Source: Azadirachta indica
Taxonomy: Eukaryota > Streptophyta > Magnoliopsida > Sapindales > Meliaceae
Reading direction: 5' to 3'
Length of the DNA: 64,000 nucleotides
Assembly (NCBI GenBank): GCA_022749755.1
Contig: CM040450.1
Location: 1,562,218-1,626,217 of the forward strand
Each line of letters starts with the position of its first letter. Positions within the stretch are counted from its first letter, which is position 1. The translations under genes were made by a program, and so were the position numbers. The notes under the pieces were generated by a model, which saw only the letters and a program-made list of their open reading frames with translations, was not told the DNA's origin and made no database searches. Below, piece by piece: positions 55,104 through 64,000 of the stretch.

Positions 55104-56244
55104 AGCTTATTACTAGTCCCTAGTAATATAAGCAATATCATTTAGAGTTGATTTATAGAATTTACATTCAAAGTAAAAATCATTCTTTTCCTTTTCATCT
55201 TCTCAAAATAAACAAACTCTCACTTAAAAATTTACTATATATGTGCCAAATACTCATCAGTTGAATTAATAAACCTTCTTTTTTTGTTTTTACAACTAAT
55301 ACATGTTATGGGACTTAATTAGAATCAAACAACATTGGTTCTAAATTTTGTCAAGGTAAACATCTTTGGGCAAAGATTATTTCTATCTCCATTTATTTAT
55401 TTTTTTTTTGTGCATAACCTAACCCATGTAGCGAGCTTTGGGCCAATAACTCCCAGACCAGTTGGTCTTAGGGTATTAGGTATTAAAACACCCCTATGGG
55501 CTTAATTACTCGAGCTAAGGCTATGAACTTATTCATATCAAAATTTTACCGTTTTACGCGAACATTCACTGCTGATTAGGTAAGAAGCCCAGTTACTAAG
55601 TAAAAGTTTTGATTAGAATTCTTATTTATTTATTTTGTTTTTAACTTTTTTTTATTTTTTTTTATATATTTTTTTTTTGGAGATTTTTTTTTTGAACCCT
55701 TAGTTGCTACCTTTGACAAAATTAAAGAGCTCAAATATTGTAAAATTTCAATATGTCATCCACAATCATGTATTAAAGTGTGTGTGTGATAGATGGTTTA
55801 TAAATATTTTACTGAATGAGTATTTGAGCATAATTTATTATGTGATGATGATGTGAGAATTTGTATATTTGATCAACTCAAAAGAAAGTGAATGATAAAT
55901 TCTTTGTTATGAAATTCAAAAATCAAAACAAATGATAGTGCATACCTACTAAGATGTGTCTCAGGAGTAAGATTACTCCTTACTCTACCATCCATACAAA
56001 TTATGAATCTAATAATTTTTTTTTTAGTTGTATATAAAAAAAAATGGTTACTTATGTCAACTACACTCCCCCCAACCTGATTGCAACATTGTCCCCAATG
56101 TTTAAATGTAAAGAGGTACAGTATGGAGAATATTATCTGAGATAGTAGTTATTGAAACACAAGTAAAACCTGAAACAAACTTAAGCAAAAATAACGAAAA
56201 AAAATAACAAAATGCAATGAGTAGAAAAAAAGAGATAAGAAAAG
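55104..56244 (-). other. Noncoding region of E2 between LOG-like ORF and 3' LTR
   Basis: About 1.1 kb, the counterpart of 44091-45234 in E1, with small length changes in the T-runs at 55395-55409 and 55645-55700. The internal G-rich tract (element strand GGTTGGGGGGAG, 56066-56077) and the hairpin at 56085-56102 lie at the right end, next to the LOG-like stop codon. No gene seen. Confidence 0.7.
56085..56102 (-). other. Conserved stem-loop in E2
   Basis: AACATTG-TCCC-CAATGTT, a 7-bp perfect stem with a 4-base loop, identical in E1 at 45077-45094. The core CATTG-GGGA-CAATG (element strand) is the same as in the H elements, always with a G-rich tract within about 25 bases. Confidence 0.65.
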
Positions 56245-56895
56245 TTACAAATGAAACGACAAATCCAGCTTTCGCTTTTTACTGCTTTCACTTGACCATT
56301 CTAATCGTGCCATTGTTGGATCTGGTTCATAGACAAAGTTTTGCAACTGATTGATCAAGTCATTAGCAATCGGAGCAGAAATGAGGAGTTTGTGAGCCAT
56401 CTGTGAAATAAAATTCTGTTCTACAGCATGATCAAGAAAAGACAACAACTTGTTAAAGAAACCATTAACATTTAACAATCCTATGGGTTTTTGATGAACG
56501 GTGAGTTCTGCCCAAGATGCAATTTGAAAAATTTCTTCTAAGGTCCCAAAACCACCTGGTAAGGCAATAAAAGCATCTGCAGAATGAAGCATTGTAGCAA
56601 TTCTTTCATGCATTGTTGAGACCATTAGTTCTTCTCCAATTGTTTTGCCAGTTATGTTACCTGCAGATAAAGCCTTTGGTATGATACCTATGACTTCACT
56701 TCCTCCTATATGTGCGGCAGTTGACACACACCCTATTAACCCAAGGCTACCTCCTCCATACACTAGGTTAAATTTTCGCTCAGCTAAAACTCGACCCAGG
56801 TTGTCTGCTGCTTTTACAAACTCTTCACCTTTCCCAGAACTTGACCCACAAAAAACACAAATAGTTTTAATTTAATAAGCAGAAGCTCCTTTCAT
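56245..56895 (-). CDS. LOG-like cytokinin-activating enzyme ORF in E2, one early stop
   Basis: Homolog of LOG (cytokinin riboside 5'-monophosphate phosphoribohydrolase, lysine-decarboxylase-like fold). On the minus strand TICVFCGSSSGKGEEF leads to VYGGGSLGLIG, GGSEVIGIIPKAL, STMHERIATML and the nucleotide site PGGFGTLEEI, complete. ELTVHQKPIGLLNVNGF, SFLDHAVEQNFI and a Lys/Arg end follow. About 216 codons, family-typical, no intron. The best ATG (56895) is followed by TAA at codon 8, just before the conserved start. The next in-frame start is the GTG at 56763, which would cut off the first conserved block. Same strand as pol, about 300 bases after the Cys-rich ORF. Confidence 0.85.
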
Positions 56896-57198
56896 TTTTT
56901 TTTTTTGCAGTCTTTTACCCTCGTCAGTGATTCAAATTTCTTATGAAAATAAAGAAGTGAGGTCCTGCATTTATACAACTTAAAGAGAATGCATTAATGA
57001 AACCAATAGAGGTAAGCCAGCTGTTGTCATAAAAGTTAAAATTTAAAAATGTAAAAATGTCAAAGATAACAGCTAATATAGGAATCTAAAACATAAAAAA
57101 TTTCAACAATGACAGCTAAAAGTAAATATTTATAGATAGTTGTGACTGTGGCTCACATCTTCCTCTGGTTTTACGTCTAGTAACGGCTTAAACGCCCT
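56896..57198 (-). other. Spacer between Cys-rich and LOG-like ORFs in E2
   Basis: About 300 bases without a frame, nearly the same in E1 (45886-46189). A T-run (A-run on the element strand) lies just before the LOG-like ATG. The element strand has AGCTGTTATC and AGCTGTCATTG words and a TATAAATATTTAC-like AT-rich part near 57127-57140, which could be a promoter-like site for the LOG-like ORF. This is a guess. Confidence 0.4.
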
Positions 57199-57909
57199 CT
57201 ATGGGTCGAGGATTGGCTTCCCATCCAATTTTCTTACAAATTGGCAAACAGGGTCTTTTAAAGTCAGATTCCCAAGACTATAACGATCACGTTCTTTTTG
57301 AAATATTGTATACAAATTGAGAATTTCACGTTGCACATATCCACTAGGATGCGTCTCAAGAGTCAATAAGATATTATCTAAAGACTCCTTACTCAGTCCA
57401 TCCTTGATGAATTTAATTTTATCTTCTCTATTAGTAGACACCATGCCTAGAGAACGACATCGCTTGTTACAGGTTGAACGTGCACAATTATGACACACTT
57501 GTAACCTTTTCGCTCTTCGTTTCTTTGCAAAAAAGCTCTTACCTAAACCAAGCATGCGTGAAACAAATGAATCAGAAAACTCACCTGCTAAACGTACCTT
57601 TGCTTCAATTATCCATCGCACATTTTCAGGAATACCTTTTTGCATAAGCATTCTTAATCTTGCACATCTAGCTTGGTACATTTTTCGTAGAACATCTTTA
57701 GGAAAAGAAGGAAAATATGTTTGCAATTTAGAAAGAATGACATCCATAATGAAAGAAAAGAATAGAAAAAGAAGTGAGAAGAAAAAAAGAGTATCAATAA
57801 TTTTGGGCAACTGAAAGAACCGACTTGAAGAGTCACGGAGTACCGTTATCCGCCACTTGACCGGGAAAGTAACTGAAAACAAACAATGGAATAAAAAAAA
57901 AATTAACAA
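57199..57909 (-). CDS. Cys-rich basic protein of E2, viral NABP-like
   Basis: Open frame of 236 codons. The part shared with E1 starts at MDVILSKLQ (57747), 182 codons. The 54 codons before it are rich in Phe/Leu (FFFSLLFLFFSF), and E1 lacks an ATG for them, so I prefer the 57747 start. In the 182-residue numbering a basic patch KKRRAKR (75-81) precedes Cys 85, 88, 93 and 97 (CX2CX4CX3C) with His 86. E1 and E2 differ at 6 bases in this ORF, four of them changing the residue, so this pair gives no sign of purifying selection. A zinc-binding nucleic-acid protein is likely. Kinship to plant-virus NABPs is inferred from the motif layout. Confidence 0.65.
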   Translation of the reverse strand: MLIFFLFHCLFSVTFPVKWRITVLRDSSSRFFQLPKIIDTLFFFSLLFLFFSFIMDVILSKLQTYFPSFPKDVLRKMYQARCARLRMLMQKGIPENVRWIIEAKVRLAGEFSDSFVSRMLGLGKSFFAKKRRAKRLQVCHNCARSTCNKRCRSLGMVSTNREDKIKFIKDGLSKESLDNILLTLETHPSGYVQREILNLYTIFQKERDRYSLGNLTLKDPVCQFVRKLDGKPILDP

Positions 57910-57946
57910 GACAAGAAAACAAGTAATGTATATACAAAAAAAAAAA

Positions 57947-58111
57947 TCATCCAGTGTTGTAAACAGGATCGTTCAAACTGATAGACTCTAACTCACTTGG
58001 AAAATTCTTTGATAAACGGTGTCCATTAACTTTAGAAACATTACCATTTTTGGGGTTCTCAATCTCAACAGCGCCATGTGGGTAAACCTTCTTAACAATG
58101 AAAGGACCTCC
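57947..58111 (-). pseudogene. Integrase C-terminal remnant of E2
   Basis: The minus strand reads GPFIVKKVYPHGAVEIENPK, VSKVNGHRLSKNF and DPVYNTG before TGA (57947-57949), the usual end of an Athila integrase. The zinc and catalytic parts, about 1 kb, are missing. At 58111 the text changes to the RNase H end in another frame, so RNase H now ends in a false tail (LSLLRRFTHMALL). E1 lost this remnant as well. Confidence 0.85.
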
Positions 58112-59228
58112 CTTAAAAATTTCTTTTTATCTTGAGCATTCCAATGATTTGGCATTTGACCTATAACAAGAAAATTGACAATATCAGCAAACCAAGGTAA
58201 AATAGAAACATTGAAAAGTTGCTCATCAGGGAAATTGTCATTAATCGGTGTTGTCTTAGTCGATTCTTCAAACATAAGTCTTGACAAGTGATCAGCAACC
58301 ACATTTTGTACTCCCTTTTTGTCTTGAATTGTGAGATCAAATTCTTGAAGTAGTAGAATCCACCTAATCAATTTAGGTTTAGCATCCTTTTTTGAAAGAA
58401 GATATTTTAATGCTGCATGATCACTAAAAATCACAATGGGTGAGCCAACAAGATAAGATCGAAATTTATCCAATGCAAATACTACTGCAAGCAATTCCTT
58501 TTCAGTGGTAGAATAATTCATTTGAGCACTATTTAAGGTTTTACTAGCATAGTAAATCACATAGGGTTTCTTGTCCTTTCGTTGTCCTAAAACAGCTCCA
58601 ACAGCATAATCGCTAGCATCGCACATGATTTCAAAAGGTAAAGTCCAATTTGGAGGCTGCATGATAGGAGCAGATGTTAGCATGGTTTTAAGTTTGACAA
58701 AAGCTTCTTAACATGACTCAGTCCACTCAAAGAGAGCATCTTTTAATAAGAGATTGCACAATGGTCTTGATATGACACTAAAGTCTTTGATAAATCTTCT
58801 ATAAAAACCAGCATGTCCTAAAAATGATCTAACATCTTTAACAGACTTAGGAACAGGTAAATTGGCAATTAATTCAATTTTAGATTTATCTACTTCAATT
58901 CCTTTTGATGAGACAATGTCACCAAGCACAATACCATTTGTGACCATGAAATGACATTTTTCCCAATTAAGCACAAGATTCTTTTCTTCACACCTAATCA
59001 AAACTTTTTCCAAGTTAGATAAGTAATCATCAAATAATCACCAAACACAGAAAAATCATCTATGAAAATTTCAAGAAATCGTTCAACCATATCACTAAAA
59101 ATACTAAGCATGCATCTTTGAAATGTAGTTGGTGCATTACACAATCCAAATGGCATCCTTCTATATGCAAAAGTTCCAAATGGACAAGTGAAAGTGGTCT
59201 TTTCTTGGTCTTCAGGTGCAATTTCAAT
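58112..59228 (-). pseudogene. RNase H and RT C-terminal half of E2
   Basis: 57988-58683: [69 protein letters not shown] and [16 protein letters not shown], all RNase H blocks and acidic residues kept. A stop at 58710 separates 58708-59013 (KNLVLNWEKCHFMVTNGIVL, FLGHAGFYRRFIKDFS). The polymerase site FIDD is intact at 59055-59066, but one base is lost near 59030-59037, which shifts the frame. A stop at 59229 (Gln codon) precedes. Confidence 0.85.
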
Positions 59229-60060
59229 TTAGTTATACCCAGAATACCCATCTAGGAAACAATAAAATGCATGTCCAGCTACCCTTTCTAACATTTGATC
59301 CATGAATGGTAACGGGAAATGGTCTTTCCTAGTTATTGAATTGAGTTTCCTATAGTCAATGCACATTCTCCAGCTAGTAATTGTTCTAGTTGGAATTAAT
59401 TCATTATTTTCATTTTTGACTACAGTAACTCCAGATTTCTTAGGTACAACTTGTGTAGGACTTACCCATGTGCTATCAGAAATAGGGTAAATGATCCCTA
59501 CATCTAAAAGTTTGAGAACTTCATTTCTCACTACCTCTTTCATATTAAGATTCAGCCTACGTTGCATTTGTCTAGATGATTTGGCATTATCTTCCAAATA
59601 TATCTTATGTGTGCAAATCAAAGGACTAATTCCTTTTATGTCAGCTATTGTCCATCCTAAGGCATATTTATGCAATCTTAGAATTTCGAGCAACTTACAT
59701 TCTTGAAGAGCACTGAGTTTAGAAGAAATTATCACCGAAAAAGTTTCATTAGCACCCAAGAAAGCATACTTGAGGTCAGATGGTAATGGTTTCAATTGAA
59801 GTTTTGGTGGTTGAACACTCGATGGCATCGGTTTATCAGCTCGTTGAGGTAAGTCTTCAAATTTTGGTCTCCATCCATTAATTTCCAAGACCTGAGAAGA
59901 TTTTAAAAGAGAATAAATATGAGATACTTCAAAATTTTCATCAAAATTGAAATCATTGCAACCATTTAAACAAGCATCCAAGGGATCAGAAAAAAATGAA
60001 ACATTAAAGTAGTCATGAACGAGTTCCTCGATATAACTAACTTCATGCATGTCATCATTT
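59229..60060 (-). CDS. Pol linker and RT N-terminal half of E2, ends at a stop
   Basis: End of the 621-codon open frame 59229-61094. A long linker with SHIYSLLKSSQVLEINGWRP, LPSDLKYAFLGANETFSVII and LHKYALGWTIADIKGISPL, then the RT start LDVGIIYPISDSTWVSPTQV, SWRMCIDYRKLNSITRKDHF and FYCFLDGYSGYN, where TAA replaces the Gln codon of the YNQIEIAP block. E1 has this Gln, so the stop is recent and private to E2. Confidence 0.8.
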
Positions 60061-60480
60061 TCACTAGGTTGCTTGCAAATATTAAACACATTCATTTCCA
60101 ATGTCATGTTTCCAAAGGATAATTTTAGAACTCCATTTCTACAATTGATTATTGCATTAGATGTAGCAAGAAATGGACGTCCTAATATGACAGGAATTTG
60201 GTTGCTTGAGCTAGAAACAGGTTGTGTGTCTAAGACAATAAAATCTACAGGAAAGTAAAATTTATCTACTTGGACTAACACATCCTCAAGTATTCCTCGT
60301 GGTATTTTCACAGAACGATCAGCAAGTTGAAGTGTTGTAGAAGTAGGTTTAAGTTCACCTAAACCTAATTGCTCATACACTGAATATGGCAACAGATTAA
60401 CACTTGCACCAAGATCAAGTAAAGCATGGTTTATCCTAAAGTTTCCAATTACACAAGAAATGGTGGGATAACCAGGATCT
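60061..60480 (-). CDS. Protease of E2
   Basis: About residues 210-335 of the frame 59229-61094. The active site LLDLGASVNLLPYS is at residues 225-238 (about 60380-60422). ADRSVKIPRGILEDVLVQV, FPVDFIVLD and the flap-side VILGRPFLAT (302-311) follow. It is fused in frame to gag C-terminus and RT, without the frameshifts of E1, so this is the better protease copy. Aspartic protease acting as a dimer in the particle. Confidence 0.8.
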
Positions 60481-62131
60481 TTATATTTTGGTGGAGTGTT
60501 ATGTTGAATAATCGAACTAACATTCTCAGTTAAAAATGCTTTCTTTTGAACATTAAGCTTCCTTTTAACAGTGCATAAATCTTTCAAAAATTTGGCATAA
60601 GAAAGAACTTGCTTAATTGCATCTAACAAAGGAATGTTAATTTTGACTTGCTTAAAAAGTTCAAAAATTTCAGAATTTTGGTTCAACTTTTGAATTGGTT
60701 GCAATCTTTGAGGAAAAGGAGCAGGGATAAGGCATTTTTTAACATCACACATCTTAGGTTCAACATTATTTTCCTCACTCACTAATTTTGATGGTTCTTT
60801 AGGTTCAATCTCCTTCAAAGAAATGGTTTTATCAATGACCTTACCACTTCGAAGAGTAGTGATGGAGTTGTCATTCTCGTGCTGTATGCCATTTGAGTTA
60901 GAATCACTTACATGAAATTGACCCACTGGATTTGGCTGTGGTTGAGCAGGAAATTTACCTTTCTCTTGACTGTGCAAAGCTGAGGTCAATGTTGAAAGTG
61001 TATTCTTGATATCATCAATGGTTTGTGATGTTTGATTGTTTATGCTTGTTTGCCCTTGCATGAATGTTTGCAATGTTTCCTTAAGAGTTTTCAAATGTGG
61101 TGAATGGTATGATGGAAAATTTGAAGGTCTTTGAGGTGGTGGATGGGCATGATTATCATTTCTCTAATTAAAATTTGGGTGATTTCTCCATCGAGGATTG
61201 TATGTTTCAGAATATGGAGAATTAGAGGAAAAAGGCTTTTTGAAGGAATTCATAGAATTTGCTTGGTCATGTAACACTTCTTTAAAAATAGGAATATTTG
61301 GCAATCTTGAGTGGAATGTCCCATGACTTCACAAATTTCACAAATTTCATCATTATGCACAAATTTGACCTCTTTAACTTTCCTTAATTCCATGGCTTTA
61401 ATCTTTCTCGTTAAATTTGTAATTCTAGCACTTAGATCATTTTCTTGACTCAAATTATATTTACCCCCACTAGGACTAGCCATATTAGATCTAATTGAAT
61501 TTTCGGAGGAACTAGTGGTTTGCCAGGATTGAGAGTTCTCAGCTAAATGATCTCAATACTCTAAAGCTTCTTCTGGGTATTTGTCTAAAAATTCACCATT
61601 ACACATTGTTTCAACAAATTGTTTTGTCTCTAGTGTTAACCCTTCATAAAAGAAACTTATCGTACGCCATTTTTCAAAGCCATGGTGTGGGCATCAATTC
61701 AACAAGTCTTTAAATCTTTCCAAACATTGAAAATAGGTTTCATTTCCTTTTTGACAAAAATTTTGAATTTGTCTCTTGAAAGCATTCGTTTTATGTATTG
61801 GAAAAAATTGCTTTAAAAACTTGGTTTGCATTTCTTGCTATGTGCCTATAGATCTAGGTCTTAATGAATTAAGTCATGTTTTTGCTTTATCTTTTAAAGA
61901 AAAAGGAAACAATTTTAGCTTAATTATTTTTTCACTACATGTTTGATCCATAAATGTGGCACATACTTCCTCAAATTCTTTCAAATGTAAATAAGGACTC
62001 TCAGACTTTAAGCCATGGAAATTAGGAAGTAAAGGAATCATACCGGGCTTAAATCTGAAGTTATTTGCATTAAGCGGAAAAATAAAGCATGAACGAGATG
62101 AATTTCGAGGAGGTTGCAAATATTCACGCAT
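60481..62131 (-). pseudogene. gag of E2
   Basis: The start MREYLQPPRNSSRSC at 62131 opens to 61874 with FHGLKSESPYLHLKEFEEVC, then a stop (Trp codon of the TWLNSL block). 61250-61483 has the knuckle start CEICEVMGHSTQDC, intact in spacing. One base lost near 61302 shifts the frame after it. A second Trp codon is a stop near 61162. From 61094 the frame is open into protease. Trp-to-stop changes fit C-to-T decay on the other strand. The upstream TGA at 62132-62134 is shared with E1. Confidence 0.8.
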
Positions 62132-62332
62132 AGTTCAAACATGATGATTTTCATTTTCTCCATGTATACTTTCATTTTCAGCCATAGTGTTAGTTGTGTG
62201 TGAGTTTGAAGATGAATCAAACAAATTTCCAAAGGAGGTTTCGGAATTACCTTTCACCAATCGATGAGAATGAGGATCACGATACGATCCAAGCATAAAA
62301 ATAATAATAATAATAATAATAAAACACAACAC

Positions 62333-62668
62333 AGTAAAATGTTAGCACAATAAAACAAATAAAAAAAAGAAAAGAGGTGGTATAACCTTCCTCTTAATAA
62401 AATTATTGTAAATGAAAATAACAACACAATACGTAATAGAAAAAATTAAGAAAGGTGGCAAAACCTACCATGAACAAAAATTAGGTGGTATATGTAGAAC
62501 CAACCATAATGTAAAAATAAATGGGCGGCTGAGCCTCCCAATAAAAATAAACAACAACAAGTAAATTAAAAAAATATATATTGAAGTTAGAGTTAGAGTT
62601 AGGGTTAGAGGTTAAAGTTAGTACAAGAAAATTAAACAAGAACTAGTAAACTTTATACAAACCGTATT
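62333..62668 (-). other. Leader of E2
   Basis: 336 bases between the PBS and the gag-leading frame. It has a CT/GA-poor, A-rich text, a TAA microsatellite near 62300-62322, and a run GTTAGAGTTAGAGTTAGGG at 62586-62604 that looks like degenerate telomere repeat but is too short to be one. No gene. Confidence 0.7.
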
Positions 62669-62685
62669 CCCCGGCAGCGGCGCCA
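62669..62685 (-). promoter_or_regulatory. Asp-type primer-binding site of E2
   Basis: On the minus strand TGGCGCCGCTGCCGGGG, six bases inside the 5' LTR end. It fits the 3' end of plant aspartate tRNA, the usual primer of Athila-type elements, and differs from the Met-type PBS of families A and B. It fixes the direction of E2. Confidence 0.85.
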
Positions 62686-62691
62686 AAAACT

Positions 62692-64000
62692 TGCTACAAC
62701 TTAAAAGTTGTAACTCCCAAATATAGGTTGTCTTAAGTAATAAAGTTCGGAAGTCCGAGTGTCGGTCCACAGGAAATATGTTATATTAAGTCTACAAGCT
62801 CAAAGGTCTAAATATTACAAATCTGAATATTCCAATGGAGTGAATTTGCTTATTATATTATTATATATTAGGGCATTAGGGATCCATTTTAATGATTTGT
62901 ATAAAACTTAATCTTGATCTTTTTTTTTAAAGAAAAATTCAATTAAGAATCAAAAGAACTGATCTTAATTGGATGATGAAAACAAAACATTTAAGCACAA
63001 TGAAATCAAAAGACTTACCTTTTAGTTGATGGTGAAAAACTAGAAGTTGCCTTACTCTTGATATGTAGAAAATATCCAAGTATTCAATGTACCATTTGTT
63101 AACAATGAGTCAAGGTTTCTAACAATTCAAAATCACTTGCAAAATATAGTACTCAATCAATAAAAAGATTCACAATGAAGAACAAAACAAAGGATCAAAG
63201 AACAAAACTATAAAATCATCAAAAGTTCACCCTTAACCCTAATTACGAAATTAGAAATACATCATTGAAATTCAAATTACAACAATAAAATAGAAATGGA
63301 AAAACAAAACTAATCTCCCTCCTCACTTCCACGTCTCCCTTTATATAGGTAAAACAAAAGACATTCCACATGTGTGAACATAATTTGGTCAATTTCTAAT
63401 TAATCACGCTTTACCAACTTCCAACATATCTTTGACCATGAAAGCCACCGAATTTTGTAAAGCATCTTTCTTCAAAGTTGTAGGTGGATGACTCATCTTT
63501 CTAATGGTCTATATCTCGCTCTTATTTCTATTTTAGACCATGAGTTGTGTTGAAAATAGGCAGAGATGTTCAAGTCGCATTTTTTCACCGCCCTTCTAGA
63601 ATGATATCTCTTTTTGGTAACCTACCAGTTGAAATTTGAGACGGTACAAAACATAAACAATTTAGATCCCTTTCTCAGCTTTGTAGATCACCCAACCACG
63701 TAATTTTTCGTTACATATTTAGGGAGATACGGCCCAAATACGGAAGCATGTTGGGCTGGTTCAAAGATGCGCTTGAGTTCTGTTGAAGCCCAATTTTGTC
63801 CCATTAATTGCTCGAACTGATCCAACCTTTGGCTTACAAAGTTGTGAAATGATGAGTTTATGTTTGTCTAGCCCAAGAATCGTATCAATTGATAATTTGG
63901 ATTGAAAGATACGCTCATTATACGAAACCTGCGCAAAACCAACTATTTAGTCCAATTCATGTTTTACAATTCAATATAAAGGAATATGCTTCATTATTGG
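62692..64000 (-). repeat. 5' LTR of E2, cut by window end
   Basis: TGCTACAACTTAAAAG onward, 1309 bases seen. It follows the 3' LTR at 53711 base by base with scattered single changes and ends at TATGCTTCATTATTGG, where the 3' LTR has about 80 bases left. The outer terminus and the right target copy (expected GTAAT) are beyond the window. Confidence 0.9.

Larger units (their letters stand above)
38058..64000 (-). mobile_element. Athila-like element H, minus strand, host of E1 and E2
   Basis: 3' LTR (38058-39319), tract, long 3' noncoding region, integrase (41688-42682), then RT, protease and gag remnants (51628-53710), all minus. A solo B LTR sits in its 3' region. E1 is inserted in the integrase and E2 in gag. 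A deletion joins the broken E1 5' end to H RT, removing RT end, RNase H and integrase start of H. The H part beyond E2, with PBS and 5' LTR, lies past 64000. The same family makes up 1-3271. Confidence 0.8.
53711..64000 (-). mobile_element. Athila-like element E2 carrying the cassette, nearly complete
   Basis: Full 3' LTR (53711-55091), tract, noncoding region, LOG-like ORF, Cys-rich ORF, a short integrase end, RNase H, RT, protease, gag, leader, Asp-type PBS (62669-62685) and the 5' LTR from 62692 to the window end (about 80 bases missing). GTAAT (53706-53710) precedes it in H gag. In the first 190 bases the two LTRs differ at about 8 places, so it is younger than A2. RT has one stop and one frameshift, gag one stop and one frameshift, and the integrase core is absent. 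Confidence 0.9.

Noticed and set aside
56245..56895. LOG-like ORF as a normal host gene
   Set aside because: The same ORF stands at the same place in two retroelement copies, has no introns, and has a stop at codon 8, so it belongs to the element.
57748..57909. Hydrophobic N-terminal extension of the Cys-rich protein as a signal or membrane segment
   Set aside because: E1 has no start codon for it, and the text is T-rich leader-like sequence. The 182-codon start is shared by both copies.
62586..62621. GTTAGAGTTAGAGTTAGGG run as telomere repeat
   Set aside because: Only three or four imperfect hexamers, not the plant TTTAGGG heptamer, and inside a retroelement leader.

Overview
This window is repeat DNA from a flowering plant nuclear genome. 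The evidence is nested Ty3/gypsy LTR retrotransposons of two plant types, primer-binding sites for plant tRNAs, and a roughly 145-bp satellite array. I see no ordinary host gene, tRNA, rRNA or CRISPR array. Heavy nesting, a satellite and C-to-T type decay fit pericentromeric or centromeric heterochromatin, but that location is an inference. The species cannot be named from the sequence.

I use these working family names. A: a chromovirus-type gypsy element (CRM-like, tentative) with ~800-bp LTRs TGATGCAAAC...GTATCA and an initiator-Met-type PBS. B: another gypsy family with a Met-type PBS and ~775-bp LTRs. C: a family seen only as LTRs. D: a family seen only as gag. H: an Athila-like family with ~1.26-kb LTRs. 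E: an Athila-like family with ~1.39-kb LTRs and an Asp-type PBS.

Layout. 1-3271: 3' half of an H copy (+). 3272-17983: the satellite, in three blocks. It is split by a solo A LTR (5081-5862, minus) and by a B element (7700-~15617, minus). The B element carries an A element in its pol (9105-13707). That A element has two plus-strand LTRs and a perfect AACAA duplication, yet its coding region is inverted. 17984-25139: A fragments in both orientations around a 100-N assembly gap. 25140-38057: one D gag gene cut into three pieces by A2 (25350-32837, minus, with a solo C LTR inside) and A3 (33065-37579, plus), and then cut off by H. 38058-64000: a large H element (minus) carrying a solo B LTR (39621-40395) and two E elements, E1 (42683-51627) and E2 (53711 to beyond the window end).

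The most interesting content is in the E family. E1 and E2 both carry the same two-gene cassette between pol and the 3' LTR, on the same strand as pol. One gene is an intronless LOG-like gene (cytokinin riboside 5'-monophosphate phosphoribohydrolase, PGGxGT motif). The other is a ~182-aa basic, cysteine-rich protein whose KKRRAKR patch followed by CX2CX4CX3C resembles the small nucleic-acid-binding proteins of filamentous plant RNA viruses. Both copies also lack the integrase core, so E looks like a non-autonomous family that moved after losing integrase and gaining the cassette. Every retroelement here is now defective, through stops, frameshifts, lost catalytic residues or deletions.
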